Below, piece after piece: positions 8,229 to 17,384 of a stretch of DNA of 64,000 nt. The notes under the pieces were generated by a model that saw only the letters and a program-made list of their open reading frames with translations, was not told where the DNA came from and searched no databases. Source of the stretch: Nocardia jejuensis NBRC 103114 (GTDB lineage: Bacteria; Actinomycetota; Actinomycetes; Mycobacteriales; Mycobacteriaceae); contig NZ_BDBU01000007.1 of assembly GCF_001613145.1 (NCBI RefSeq), forward strand, positions 1 to 64,000. The letters run 5' to 3'. A program made the translations under genes and the position numbers. Position 1 is the stretch's first letter, and each line of letters opens with the position of its first letter.

Positions 8229-8861
8229 AAAACACTCGAGAACATCTCTGTCCGGCCGGCCGTCAAAGGCGATATTCGTGCGATGACGGCGGTTCTGGAT
8301 CGTGCCTTCAGCGCGAACGATCCGTTCGGCGAGTTCATGTTCCCCGACCAGGCCAAAAGGCAACGCGCGCAACCGCGTTTGAATCGCGCCATGATCCGGC
8401 ATCAGTATCTGCCCGCCGGTGGTGCGCACGTCGCCACCATCGACGAGCGGGTCGTGGGTGCGGTGCTGTGGCAACCGGCTGATTATCGATTCGGGGCGCT
8501 GCGGTATATCGCCTCGATTCCGGAATTCGTGTGGGCCATGGGAATCGACGGTCCACGCGTGCTGTCCATGGACGCCACCATCGCGAAAATCGCTCCGGGA
8601 CTGCCGCATTACTTCGGCGTCACGCTCGGGGTGGATCCCGCGTTGCAGGGCTCGGGTGTGGGTACCGCCCTGTCCGCGTTCTGCCTGCGGGAGGTGGAGA
8701 AGGCCGCGGTACCGCTGCTGGGGCTGTGCAAGGACGGAAATATCGGTTTCTACACCGCATTCGGTGGTCAGCAGCTGGGCAAGATCCGGTTGGGCCGCTC
8801 GGGGCCGGAGGTGAACGTCATGATGTGGCTGCCTTCGTCGCTGCGAACAGTGAAGGAGTGA
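8223..8861 (+). CDS. GNAT family acyltransferase of the PKS cluster
   Basis: A 212-residue single-domain GNAT protein. The acyl-CoA-binding loop is QGSGVGTAL near residue 142, followed by KDGNIGFYTAFGG. The start is taken as TTG 8223 because the first beta-strand (ISVRPAVKGDI) would be lost from the next start at 8283; the ribosome-binding site is weak. It lies between the P450 and PKS, five bases before the PKS start. A plausible role is N-acylation (for example acetylation) of the amino-ketone or amino-alcohol product, for tailoring or self-protection. That role is an inference. Confidence 0.8.
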   Translation: MPKTLENISVRPAVKGDIRAMTAVLDRAFSANDPFGEFMFPDQAKRQRAQPRLNRAMIRHQYLPAGGAHVATIDERVVGAVLWQPADYRFGALRYIASIPEFVWAMGIDGPRVLSMDATIAKIAPGLPHYFGVTLGVDPALQGSGVGTALSAFCLREVEKAAVPLLGLCKDGNIGFYTAFGGQQLGKIRLGRSGPEVNVMMWLPSSLRTVKE

Positions 8862-8866
8862 CTCCC

Positions 8867-11800
8867 TTGTCGGACATCGCGATAGTGGGCATCGGGTGTC
8901 GGTACGGCGGTGGAATCGATTCCCCGGAATCGTTCTGGGACTTCGTGATCGGCAAGCACGACGCGGTCACCAACATTCCCGCCGACCGGTGGGATTGGCG
9001 TCGATTCTACGATCCGGATCAGCGGATGCCGGGGCGTATGTACACCCGGCGCGCGGCGTTCCTCACCGGTGATCCGTGGGCGTTCGATCCCGACTTCTTC
9101 GGGATCTCGCGACGCGAGGCTATGGCGATGGATCCGCAGCAGCGGTTGATCCTCGAGGTCGCCTGGGAGGCGCTCGATGACGCCGGGGTCGCGGGCCGCA
9201 GTTCCGGTGCGCCTGTGGGTGTGTACGTCGGCGCGTTCACGCTCGATCAGCTGGCGGTCGGGTTCACCGGGGCGGCAGTCCCGCATATCGACATGCACTC
9301 CTCGGCGGGGACGTCGTACACGATGCTGTCCAACCGAATCTCCTACGCGCTGGACCTCGGCGGGCCCAGCCTCACCGTCGACACCGCGTGTTCGTCCTCG
9401 CTGGTGGCCCTGCACATGGCCTGCACGGCGCTGGACAGCGGAGACTGCGAGACGGCGCTGGCCGGCGGCGTGAATCTGATGCTCCAGCCGGGCACGTTCA
9501 TCTCCATGTGCAAGGGCGGATTTCTGGCGAAGGACGGACGCAGCAAGTCCTTCGGTGCGAGCGCCGACGGGTACGGGCGCGGCGAGGGTGCGGGGATGGT
9601 CGTGCTCAAGCGGCTGGCGGACGCCGAGCGCGACGGTGACCGGGTGTATGCCGTGGTCAAGGCGACCGGCGCCAATCAGGACGGACGGACCACCGCGATC
9701 ACGGTGCCGAACGCGGAGGCGCAGGAGGCGCTGGCGCGGACGGTGACCCGGCGGGCCGGGATCGATCCGGCTCTGGTGACATACGTGGAGGCGCACGGGA
9801 CCGGGACCCCGGTGGGAGATCCGCTGGAACTGAGGGCGATCGGCACCGCGTACGGTGCGGCGACCGGAAGGTCCACGACACTGGGCGTGGGGTCGCTGAA
9901 GTCGACGCTGGGGCACACCGAGGCCGCGGCGGGTATCGCGAGTGTCATCAAATCCGCACTGGCGGTGCATCATCGGACGCTGCCGCCACAGGGCTGGCTG
10001 GACGAGGAGCCGAATCCGGATCTGGAGCTGGCGGAGCTGGGGGTGCGGATCCAGTCCGAGGCGCGGGTGCTCGATCCGGGCGAGGGCCTGATGACGGTGG
10101 CGGTCAACGGGTTCGGATACGGCGGGACGAACGCGCACGCCATCGTGCAGGAGTTCGTGCCCGGTGACGGGGTCGCGGCGGTCGGTACGCCGCCGGCCTT
10201 CGGTGTGCTGCCGCTGTCGGGACGCGGTGAGCAGGCGGTGCGCGAGCTGGCCGGGGCGTACGCGAGGCTGATCGAGTCGGATCCGGCGGCGATCGAGCAG
10301 GTGGTGGCGGGCGCGTGGACCCGGCGTCAGCATCATCAGCTGCGCATGGGCGTTCCATTCGAGTCCGCTACCGAATTGGTAAGCCGGCTGCGGGAATTCG
10401 CGGCGGGGGAGGGGCGCGAGGCGACGCGGGTCGTCGGTGGCGCAGCGCTGGTCTTCGTGTTCACCGGGATGGGGCCGCAGTGGTTCGGGATGGGCCGGGA
10501 GCTGCTGGCCACGGATCCGATCTTCGAGGCCGCCGCACAGCGGATCGACGAGATCTTCCTGCGGATCGCGGGCTGGTCGATCCTGAAGGAATTGGCCGAG
10601 CCGGAGGAGAACTCGCGGGTCACCGCCACCGAGGTGGCGCAGCCGGCGAACTTCCTGATCCAGGTGGCGCTGTACGAAGCGCTTGCCGCACGGGGGATTT
10701 CGCCGTCGGCGGTGGTCGGGCACAGCGTCGGTGAGGTGTCCGCGGCGTATGTCTGCGGCGTGCTCACACTGCGTGAGGCGCTGACCGTCGCCTACCACCG
10801 GGCGCGCCTGCAGGCGACGACGGTGGGGACCGGCGGCATGCTGGCGGTGGGATTGTCGGCCGAGGCGGCGGCCGACCTGCTCGACGGCGGCTCCGGAATC
10901 GATATCGCCGCGGTCAACAGCCCGGGTTCGTGCACGCTGTCCGGTGCGGTCGATCGGCTCGACGAGCTCGCCGAATACTGCACCGACCGTGGGATATTCG
11001 CCAAGCGGCTGCAGGTCGAGGTGCCCTACCACTCGGCGCTGATGGAGCCCATTCTCGAAGAACTGCGGGTTGTGCTGGCGGATCTGTCGCCGCAGTCGCC
11101 GTCGATTCCGCTGTACTCCACGGTGACCGGGACGCCGGTCGTGGACGGGGAGTGGGGTGCGGACTACTGGTGCGCGAACGTGCGTGAGCCGGTGCGGTTC
11201 GCGGACGCCGTGCGAGCGCTCATCGCCGACGGCGGACGGGTTTTCGTTGAGGTCGGCCCGCACCCGGTGCTCGGGGCCAACATTCGTGAGATCCTGCTGG
11301 CCGCCGGGGAGAAGGGCGCCACCGTCGCGACCCTGCATCGCAAGCAGGCCGACGGGACCGCCCTGCGACAGCTCGTCGCGGGGCTGTACGGCTCGGGCGC
11401 ACTGGATCTGGCGGGATTGTTCGGCTCCGTGCGCACCGCGCATGTGTCACTGCCGCGATATCCGTGGCAGCGCACCCGGCTGCGCTCGGATCTGCCGGTG
11501 TTCGCCCAGCAGCGCTACGGCACTCCGGGGGGATACACCATGCTCGGGGACCCGGATCTGGACATCGCGCGCCGATGGACCCTGGAGATCGCCTCGGGGG
11601 TGCTGCCGTGGCTCGAGGATCACGTCGTGGACGGCACCCGGATCCTGCCCGGCTCCGCCTATCTCGATGCCGCGCTCAGCGCGGCGGCCGTCGAGTACGG
11701 CGCGAACGGCAAGGGCGGCACCGCGATCGAGAACGTCAGGTTCATCGCGCCGCTGACCATCGAACCGGGTGATGTGCCGGTAATGGAGCTGACCGTGGAG

Positions 11801-14800
11801 GATTCGACGCGGCGGTTCACCATTCGCTCGCGCACCGCCGTCGGGGACACCTGGACCGTGCACGCCACGGGACGCCTGGTGGAGGGCGTCTACGAACCCG
11901 GGAAGGTCGACGTGCCGTACACCGGGGCGATGAGTGAGATCGCGCCCGCCACGCTCTACGCGGATCTGTCGAGCACCGGCGTCGAGCACGGCCCGGCCTT
12001 CCGGCTCGTGCGGCAGGCGTGGGCGGACGGTAGCACCGTCGTCGCGCGCATCGACGGTGCGGGCGCGGCGGGGTCGGGACATCTGGCGCATCCGTGTGTG
12101 CTGGACGCGGCCTGGCAGGTGGTCTCCCTCGGGGACGCGGGTGGCCCGGCGCTGGACGGGGCGGTCATTCCGATCGGCGCGGAGAGCGTGCGCAGCTTCG
12201 GCCCGCTGCCCGAGGAGATCGTGGTCGTGGCGACGCTCACCGAACCACTGCACGCCGACGTGCGGATCCTGGACCGGGACCACAATCCGGTGTTGGAGAT
12301 CATCGGGGCCAAGTTCCAGGCCGTGCCGTTCGGCGGCGGCATCCTGCGGCGGCTGGAAAAGCTGTACTACGAGGAGCAGTGGACACTGCGCGAGCCGCTG
12401 GACCGGGTCGCGGCCGCCGGATCCGCGCGGGTGCTCGTCGTTCCGCTCGGCACGGTGCACAGCGGCCGGGACACGCAGATCGCGCGGGCCCTGCCCGACA
12501 GCCGGGTGATCGCGGGCGCGCGATTCGAGCACGAGTTCCGCGAACAATTGCTGGCCGCTCATCTCGATGAGGGCGTGGAACGAATTCACGTGTGCTTCGT
12601 CGCCGGACACGGTGACGACGTGGAGGCGCTCTGGACGCTGAGCCGGGCGGCCCTGGCACTGGAAGCCTTCGCGGACAGCGTGAACCCCGAACCGCTGCCG
12701 CTCACCGGGGACGGGTCCATCCACGCCACCCTGGTCACCGAGCGCGCGTTCGCGCATCCGGAGGACTCGGGCGAGCCGGATCCGGACCATGCGGCGCTGG
12801 CGGGCGCGCGGCGGGTGCTGCTCAACGAACAGCCGCCGCTGCGGTGGCGGCTGGTCGATATCGACGCCGACACCGACCCGGCCGACCTGCTCGCCGAACT
12901 GGCTGTGCCGGGGGCATTTTCGGGTGATCACGGCGATGAGGTGTTCCTGCGCAATGGTTTGCGCTGGTCCACCGTCGTCACCCGGGCGCTGCCGGATCGG
13001 CTGGCCGCGCTGGACAATCCGGAGCCGCTGCGGGATCGCGAGGCCAATTTCGCGCTCGACATCCCGCGTTCGCGGCTGCTGTCGCAGCTCGGCTGGCGCA
13101 GTGCGCCGCGCCGCGCACCCGATTCCGGTGAGGTCGAGGTGCGCATGGAGGCGATCGGGCTGGGTTTCAAGGATCCGCTCAAGGTGCTCGGCGTCCTCGG
13201 TGAGAACGAGCTGGCGGCAACACATTTCGGGGTATCGCCGGGAATGGAGGGCGCGGGCACCGTGGTCCGGGTCGGTGCGGGCGTCGAACGGTTCCGGGTC
13301 GGTGATCGGGTCGGGCTCGCCTCGCCGGGGATGATCGAGCGATATCACGTCGCGGACGCGGGCCTGGTCGGCGCGGCCGCGGAGTCGATTCGCCCGGAGC
13401 TGTGCACCTCGACGGTCTCGCTGGTCACCGCGGAGTACGCGCTGCTGGACTTGGCACGGCTGCGCGCCGGCGAGACGGTGCTCGTGCACGGTGCCGCGGG
13501 CGGGGTCGGCGCCTGCGCCGTACAGGTCGCGAAACTGCACGGCGCCACCGTGATCGGCGCGGCGAGCACCCGCGAGCGCCGGGCGTACGTGCTGGCGCAG
13601 GGTGCGGACGAGGTGCTCGATTCGCGATCGCTGAACTTCGTCGAGGATGTGCTGGCACTCACCGGTGGGATCGGGGCGGACATCGTCGTCAGCACCGCGC
13701 CCGGTGAGGTCATCGCGCAGAACTTCAAGGCCGTCGCGGAGTTCGGGCGCATCGTGGAGGTCGGCAAGGCCGACATCTATTCCGGCGGGGTGCTGGATCT
13801 GCGGAACTTCGACAAGAACGTCGGATACTTCTCCTTCGATCTGGACCGCATGCTGAAGCTGCGGCGGGCCGAGGTGATCGGGCGGGTGCAGGCGGTCAAC
13901 GACAAGATGGCCGACGGGGTGTATCGACCCCTGCCGTACGAGTCGTTCGCGACCGGCGAGGTGGCCACCGCGTTCGAGGAGGTGCTGCGCTCGACCCGGA
14001 TCGGGCGGATCGCGCTGGATCTGGGTGGTGAGAATCCGCTCGTGCGACCGCAGCCCGCGGACGTGCCCATCGACGGGAACGGGCGCTACCTGATCACGGG
14101 TGGATTCGGCGCGTTCGGGCTGGCGACGGGTCGCTGGCTGATCGGCCGTGGCGCACGGCATCTGGTGCTGATCGGCCGTTCCGGGGCGAGCGCCGAGTCG
14201 GCCCGGCGACAGGTGGGCGAGTGGCGCGAACAGGGGATCGAGGTGCTGCAGGAGCTCGCCGATATCACCGAGCCGGAAGCCGTTGCGGCCGTGGTGAACC
14301 GGGTGCATGCCGCGGATCGGCCGCTGCGCGGGGTGTTCCATGCCGCGGGCGTGCTGGACGATCAGCGGATCACCACCATGGACCGGGACAGCCTCACCCG
14401 GGTGTTCCGGCCCAAACTCGAGGGTGCGCGGACCCTGTACGGGGCGCTCGTCGACGCCGGGGTGCGGCTGGATCTGTTCGTGCTGTTCTCCTCCGGCAGC
14501 GCCATCATGGGCGGGATCGGCCAGTATTCGTACACGGCGGCCAATCTGGCGCTGCAGTCGTTCACCGAGCAGCTCGCCCGGCGCGGTGAACGAGTGCTGT
14601 GCGTGGGCTGGGGCGCGATGTCCGGCGGCGGCATGGTGGACGCCGACGAGAACGTGCAGCGGTACCTGCGGATCGCCGGCTTCGATGCCATCGATATGGA
14701 CGCGGGGACCGAATATCTCGGCGAGGCTTTGCGATTGGGTGTGCGGCAGGCCGCCATCATTCCGGTGGAGTGGGACAAGGTGGTGTTGGCCGCGCCGCAG

Positions 14801-15217
14801 CTGGCGTACACCGCGCGGGTCGCCGAACTGATCGCCGCGGCGTCGCAGGACAATTCGGCCGCGGCGGTCCTGCGCGGGCAGATCGGCGCGCTGCAGGAGG
14901 CACAGCGCGCGAACGTGGTCGGATATCTGCTCGCGGAACAGCTGGCCGAGGTCATGGGGGTGGCGGCCGAGTCGATCGCACTGGATGTGCCGCTGCCCGA
15001 ACTCGGTCTCGATTCGCTGATGGCGGTGGAATTCGGTGCGCTGGTGAGCAAGACGCTCGGTGTGGAGATGAACAGTATGCAGCTGGGGCGCTCGTTCAGT
15101 TTGGCGCAGGCGGGAGCGCGGATCGCCGACATCATCGTCGGCTCGGGCAGCGCAGTGGGCTCGGACGGTGCAGCCGGCTCGAACGGTGCGGTCTCGGAGC
15201 AGGGGGCCGTGGCGTGA
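8867..15217 (+). CDS. Single-module highly reducing type I polyketide synthase
   Basis: A 2116-residue megasynthase with order KS-AT-DH-ER-KR-ACP. KS: Cys175 in DTACSSS, His310 in EAHGTGT, His350 in KSTLGHTEA. AT: Ser620 in GHSVGEV, with VPYHS (722 is His) where modular ATs have YASH or HAFH. DH: His919 in HVVDGTRILP, Asp1080. ER: HGAAGGVGA at 1541-1549. KR: TGGFGAFG at 1744-1751, Ser1878, Tyr1889, Asn1893 and an LDD motif (B-type). ACP: Ser2050 in LGLDSL. There is no C-methyltransferase and no thioesterase. One fully reducing module implies iterative use to make a saturated chain. TTG 8867 has AAGGAG eight bases upstream; GTG 8858 is an alternative. The stop overlaps the start of the oxoamine synthase. 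Confidence 0.95.
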   Translation: MSDIAIVGIGCRYGGGIDSPESFWDFVIGKHDAVTNIPADRWDWRRFYDPDQRMPGRMYTRRAAFLTGDPWAFDPDFFGISRREAMAMDPQQRLILEVAWEALDDAGVAGRSSGAPVGVYVGAFTLDQLAVGFTGAAVPHIDMHSSAGTSYTMLSNRISYALDLGGPSLTVDTACSSSLVALHMACTALDSGDCETALAGGVNLMLQPGTFISMCKGGFLAKDGRSKSFGASADGYGRGEGAGMVVLKRLADAERDGDRVYAVVKATGANQDGRTTAITVPNAEAQEALARTVTRRAGIDPALVTYVEAHGTGTPVGDPLELRAIGTAYGAATGRSTTLGVGSLKSTLGHTEAAAGIASVIKSALAVHHRTLPPQGWLDEEPNPDLELAELGVRIQSEARVLDPGEGLMTVAVNGFGYGGTNAHAIVQEFVPGDGVAAVGTPPAFGVLPLSGRGEQAVRELAGAYARLIESDPAAIEQVVAGAWTRRQHHQLRMGVPFESATELVSRLREFAAGEGREATRVVGGAALVFVFTGMGPQWFGMGRELLATDPIFEAAAQRIDEIFLRIAGWSILKELAEPEENSRVTATEVAQPANFLIQVALYEALAARGISPSAVVGHSVGEVSAAYVCGVLTLREALTVAYHRARLQATTVGTGGMLAVGLSAEAAADLLDGGSGIDIAAVNSPGSCTLSGAVDRLDELAEYCTDRGIFAKRLQVEVPYHSALMEPILEELRVVLADLSPQSPSIPLYSTVTGTPVVDGEWGADYWCANVREPVRFADAVRALIADGGRVFVEVGPHPVLGANIREILLAAGEKGATVATLHRKQADGTALRQLVAGLYGSGALDLAGLFGSVRTAHVSLPRYPWQRTRLRSDLPVFAQQRYGTPGGYTMLGDPDLDIARRWTLEIASGVLPWLEDHVVDGTRILPGSAYLDAALSAAAVEYGANGKGGTAIENVRFIAPLTIEPGDVPVMELTVEDSTRRFTIRSRTAVGDTWTVHATGRLVEGVYEPGKVDVPYTGAMSEIAPATLYADLSSTGVEHGPAFRLVRQAWADGSTVVARIDGAGAAGSGHLAHPCVLDAAWQVVSLGDAGGPALDGAVIPIGAESVRSFGPLPEEIVVVATLTEPLHADVRILDRDHNPVLEIIGAKFQAVPFGGGILRRLEKLYYEEQWTLREPLDRVAAAGSARVLVVPLGTVHSGRDTQIARALPDSRVIAGARFEHEFREQLLAAHLDEGVERIHVCFVAGHGDDVEALWTLSRAALALEAFADSVNPEPLPLTGDGSIHATLVTERAFAHPEDSGEPDPDHAALAGARRVLLNEQPPLRWRLVDIDADTDPADLLAELAVPGAFSGDHGDEVFLRNGLRWSTVVTRALPDRLAALDNPEPLRDREANFALDIPRSRLLSQLGWRSAPRRAPDSGEVEVRMEAIGLGFKDPLKVLGVLGENELAATHFGVSPGMEGAGTVVRVGAGVERFRVGDRVGLASPGMIERYHVADAGLVGAAAESIRPELCTSTVSLVTAEYALLDLARLRAGETVLVHGAAGGVGACAVQVAKLHGATVIGAASTRERRAYVLAQGADEVLDSRSLNFVEDVLALTGGIGADIVVSTAPGEVIAQNFKAVAEFGRIVEVGKADIYSGGVLDLRNFDKNVGYFSFDLDRMLKLRRAEVIGRVQAVNDKMADGVYRPLPYESFATGEVATAFEEVLRSTRIGRIALDLGGENPLVRPQPADVPIDGNGRYLITGGFGAFGLATGRWLIGRGARHLVLIGRSGASAESARRQVGEWREQGIEVLQELADITEPEAVAAVVNRVHAADRPLRGVFHAAGVLDDQRITTMDRDSLTRVFRPKLEGARTLYGALVDAGVRLDLFVLFSSGSAIMGGIGQYSYTAANLALQSFTEQLARRGERVLCVGWGAMSGGGMVDADENVQRYLRIAGFDAIDMDAGTEYLGEALRLGVRQAAIIPVEWDKVVLAAPQLAYTARVAELIAAASQDNSAAAVLRGQIGALQEAQRANVVGYLLAEQLAEVMGVAAESIALDVPLPELGLDSLMAVEFGALVSKTLGVEMNSMQLGRSFSLAQAGARIADIIVGSGSAVGSDGAAGSNGAVSEQGAVA

Positions 15218-16641
15218 CGGCGAACGAACGGGAGCTGGCTCGGCAGCTGCTGTCGGGGCATCGATCTCAGGTCGTGACACCGGGAGGCGCTCGCCCACAA
15301 GGCAATTCGGGTGGTCCGGGGATCGCTGCGCGGTCCGGCTCCGCGGTTCGGCGTGGGCCGGGGAGACAGTTCGCCGATCATCCCGGTGTGGTGGATGCGC
15401 TGGCGAAGCAAGCGGCCATCGCGCAGCTGGTGGACACGACGGGGTTGCCCCACCCGCTGTTCCTGTCGCCCGATGGACCCAACGGGGCGCTGATCCGTTC
15501 CGGTGGAAGGGAACTGGTCAATTTCAGCTCGTACAACTATCTCGAGCTGGCGCAGCATCCGCGGGTGATCGCCGCCGCCAACGCGGCGGCCGAGAAGTAC
15601 GGAACCTCGGCCTCGGCCACCCGCATCGTGACGGGTGAGATCCCGCTGTACGCGGAGCTGGAGCAGCGGCTCGCCGAGATCTACCACGCGGGTGGTGCGC
15701 TGGTCACCTCCAGCGGGTTTCTGACCAATGCGGCGGTCATCGGCTTCCTGCTCGCGGAAGGTGATGTGGCGGTCTGTGATTCGCTCGCGCACGCCAGCCT
15801 GGTCGCGGGCACTCAGCTGGCCGGGTGCCGGCGGGTCACCTTCCGGCACAACGATCCCGACGCGCTCGAGGCGCTGCTGCGGTCCTCGCGGCACCGGTTC
15901 GATCGGGCGCTGGTCATCGTCGAAGGCCACTACAGCATGGACGGTGATCTGGGATCGATCGTCGAGATAGCCGCTGTGGCAAGAAAATACGACTGCGCGG
16001 TGTTGGTGGACGAGGCGCACGCGCTCGGTGTGCTCGGTCCGCACGGCATGGGCAGTCGTGAACACTTCGACCTTGTGGGCGATCTCGTCGACATCTGGGC
16101 GGGCAGCCTGTCCAAGGCGATGGGCAGCACCGGCGGATTCATCGCGGGCGACGCCGATCTGGTCAGGGCGATCAAGTTCGCCGCCCCGGGCATGGCGCTC
16201 TACACGGCGGGGCCCTCGCCCTCGAATGTGGCGGCGGTGCTGGCCGGGCTCGATGTGATCGCGGCGGAACCGGATCGGCTGGCGCGGTTGTGGTCCAACG
16301 CGAGAGTCTTCAGCGGGGCGTTGAAGGAACGGGGTATGGATCTGGCCGAGTCGCAGGCCACCCCGATCGTGCCGGTCATCGTCCCCGGGGAGATCCGCGC
16401 GGGGTACGCGGCCGTGGCGATGCTCCAGCGCGGTTTCAACGCGGGGGCGATTCTGGCACCGGTGGTGCCCGCCGGTACCGAGCGGCTGCGGTTCTTCCTG
16501 ACCAGCGAGCACACCCGGGAGCAGCTCCTGGCCACCGTCGAGAATCTGGCCGAGGTGCTCGGCATCGTCGAGCACCTTCCGGATTGGTCGTTGGACTCGG
16601 GAAACGTTGTGCCGCCGGGCAATCCGGCCGACCGCCTATGA
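15214..16641 (+). CDS. Alpha-oxoamine synthase (BioF/SPT-like, PLP-dependent)
   Basis: A 475-residue fold-type I PLP enzyme of the alpha-oxoamine synthase family (KBL, BioF, ALAS, serine palmitoyltransferase). The PLP lysine is K301 in GSLSKAMGS, the cofactor Asp is D266 in DEAHALGVLG, and HASLVAG lies near residue 195. Residues 1-55 are a low-complexity extension absent from BioF. Family members condense an amino acid with an acyl thioester and release CO2. The GTG start overlaps the PKS stop (GTGA), so the two are translationally coupled. It probably releases the PKS chain as an alpha-amino ketone, replacing the missing thioesterase. The amino acid substrate cannot be read. Biotin synthesis is unlikely, as no bio genes are near. 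Confidence 0.93.
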   Translation: MTANERELARQLLSGHRSQVVTPGGARPQGNSGGPGIAARSGSAVRRGPGRQFADHPGVVDALAKQAAIAQLVDTTGLPHPLFLSPDGPNGALIRSGGRELVNFSSYNYLELAQHPRVIAAANAAAEKYGTSASATRIVTGEIPLYAELEQRLAEIYHAGGALVTSSGFLTNAAVIGFLLAEGDVAVCDSLAHASLVAGTQLAGCRRVTFRHNDPDALEALLRSSRHRFDRALVIVEGHYSMDGDLGSIVEIAAVARKYDCAVLVDEAHALGVLGPHGMGSREHFDLVGDLVDIWAGSLSKAMGSTGGFIAGDADLVRAIKFAAPGMALYTAGPSPSNVAAVLAGLDVIAAEPDRLARLWSNARVFSGALKERGMDLAESQATPIVPVIVPGEIRAGYAAVAMLQRGFNAGAILAPVVPAGTERLRFFLTSEHTREQLLATVENLAEVLGIVEHLPDWSLDSGNVVPPGNPADRL

Positions 16642-16651
16642 GATATAGGCG
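16633..16651. terminator. Bidirectional hairpin across two stop codons
   Basis: CGCCTAT (16633-16639) and ATAGGCG (16645-16651) form a perfect seven-base-pair stem with a five-base loop. It contains the stop codons of both the oxoamine synthase (TGA 16639-16641) and the convergent TetR gene (TAG 16636-16638). It could terminate in both directions. Confidence 0.4.
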
Positions 16652-17235
16652 ATGACCTCGTCGATGTAGGTTCGGAACAGGGTGGGCATGTCCACACCCT
16701 GCGGATCGATGAGCCATTGCAACTGCAGGCCGTCCATCATGGCGAAGATCTGGCGGGCGAGGGCGGCGGTGTCGATGCCGGGGCGGAAATCCCCGTCGGC
16801 GATGCCGTCGTCGAGGGCTGTGGCCAGGAAGGTCTGCAGCATTCGATATCGGTTGATCACCCACTCGCGCGCGGGATGGTCGGCGGTCACGGCCTCGCTG
16901 GTGACGACCGTGAACAGCCGGACCAGTCCCGGCACGTGCTCGTTGTGCTCGACCAGCCGCACCAGGCGGTGCAGCGCCTCCTTGCCGCGCAGCGGCTGGT
17001 CGAAACCGAGTCGGTCGTAGTCGAGGCGATCGCGGTATTCGAGCACCGCGGCCAGCAGCGCCGCCTTGTTCGGGAAGTAGTGCAGGAGCCCGGGCTGGGA
17101 CAGTCCGCACCGCTCGGCGATCTCCGCGATCGAGGCGTTGTGGTAGCCGTTGTCGGCGAAAGTCTTCAGCGCCTCGTCGACGATCTGCTCCCGGCGCGCG
17201 TCGGCCCGTCTCCGGCGTTGAGGGTGCGGCGTCAT
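16636..17235 (-). CDS. TetR family transcriptional regulator
   Basis: A 199-residue TetR regulator. The DNA-binding helix-turn-helix is at residues ~28-62 (IAEIAERCGLSQPGLLHYF), preceded by a basic start. The C-terminal ligand domain is typical in length. The gene converges on the oxoamine synthase with a six-base overlap, and diverges from the hydrolase/GH3 operon. The inverted repeat at 17302-17321 lies in that divergent region. It probably represses itself and the hydrolase operon; control of the PKS cluster is possible but not supported by a matching site. Confidence 0.92.
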   Translation of the reverse strand: MTPHPQRRRRADARREQIVDEALKTFADNGYHNASIAEIAERCGLSQPGLLHYFPNKAALLAAVLEYRDRLDYDRLGFDQPLRGKEALHRLVRLVEHNEHVPGLVRLFTVVTSEAVTADHPAREWVINRYRMLQTFLATALDDGIADGDFRPGIDTAALARQIFAMMDGLQLQWLIDPQGVDMPTLFRTYIDEVIAYIS

Positions 17236-17301
17236 GAGCCAGCACAGTAGTCAATGGGTTTGATCAGGTGAAATTCATTGAAGATAACGAACGGATAACG
17301 G

Positions 17302-17321
17302 TACCGAGTGACTACTCGGTA
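17302..17321. promoter_or_regulatory. Inverted repeat operator between TetR and hydrolase genes
   Basis: TACCGAGT (17302-17309) and ACTCGGTA (17314-17321) are perfect eight-base arms separated by four bases. The 20-bp size and symmetry are typical of TetR-family operators. The site lies between the divergent TetR gene and the alpha/beta-hydrolase gene, so it can control both. Confidence 0.7.
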
Positions 17322-17384
17322 AACTGGGGATTCCGCTGGCACACTCGTGCCAGCCGTACCGGGCCGTACGAGGAAGGAATGCCG

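Noticed and set aside
11447..15298. 1283-residue open frame on the minus strand
   Set aside because: It is antisense to the PKS, has no family motif and is His/Arg/Gln-rich, as expected for a shadow frame in GC-rich DNA.
14362..16575. 737-residue minus-strand open frame
   Set aside because: It lies antisense to the PKS end and the oxoamine synthase, both of which have intact catalytic motifs.
15214..16641. BioF of biotin synthesis
   Set aside because: No other bio genes are near, it overlaps the PKS gene and has an atypical N-terminal extension.
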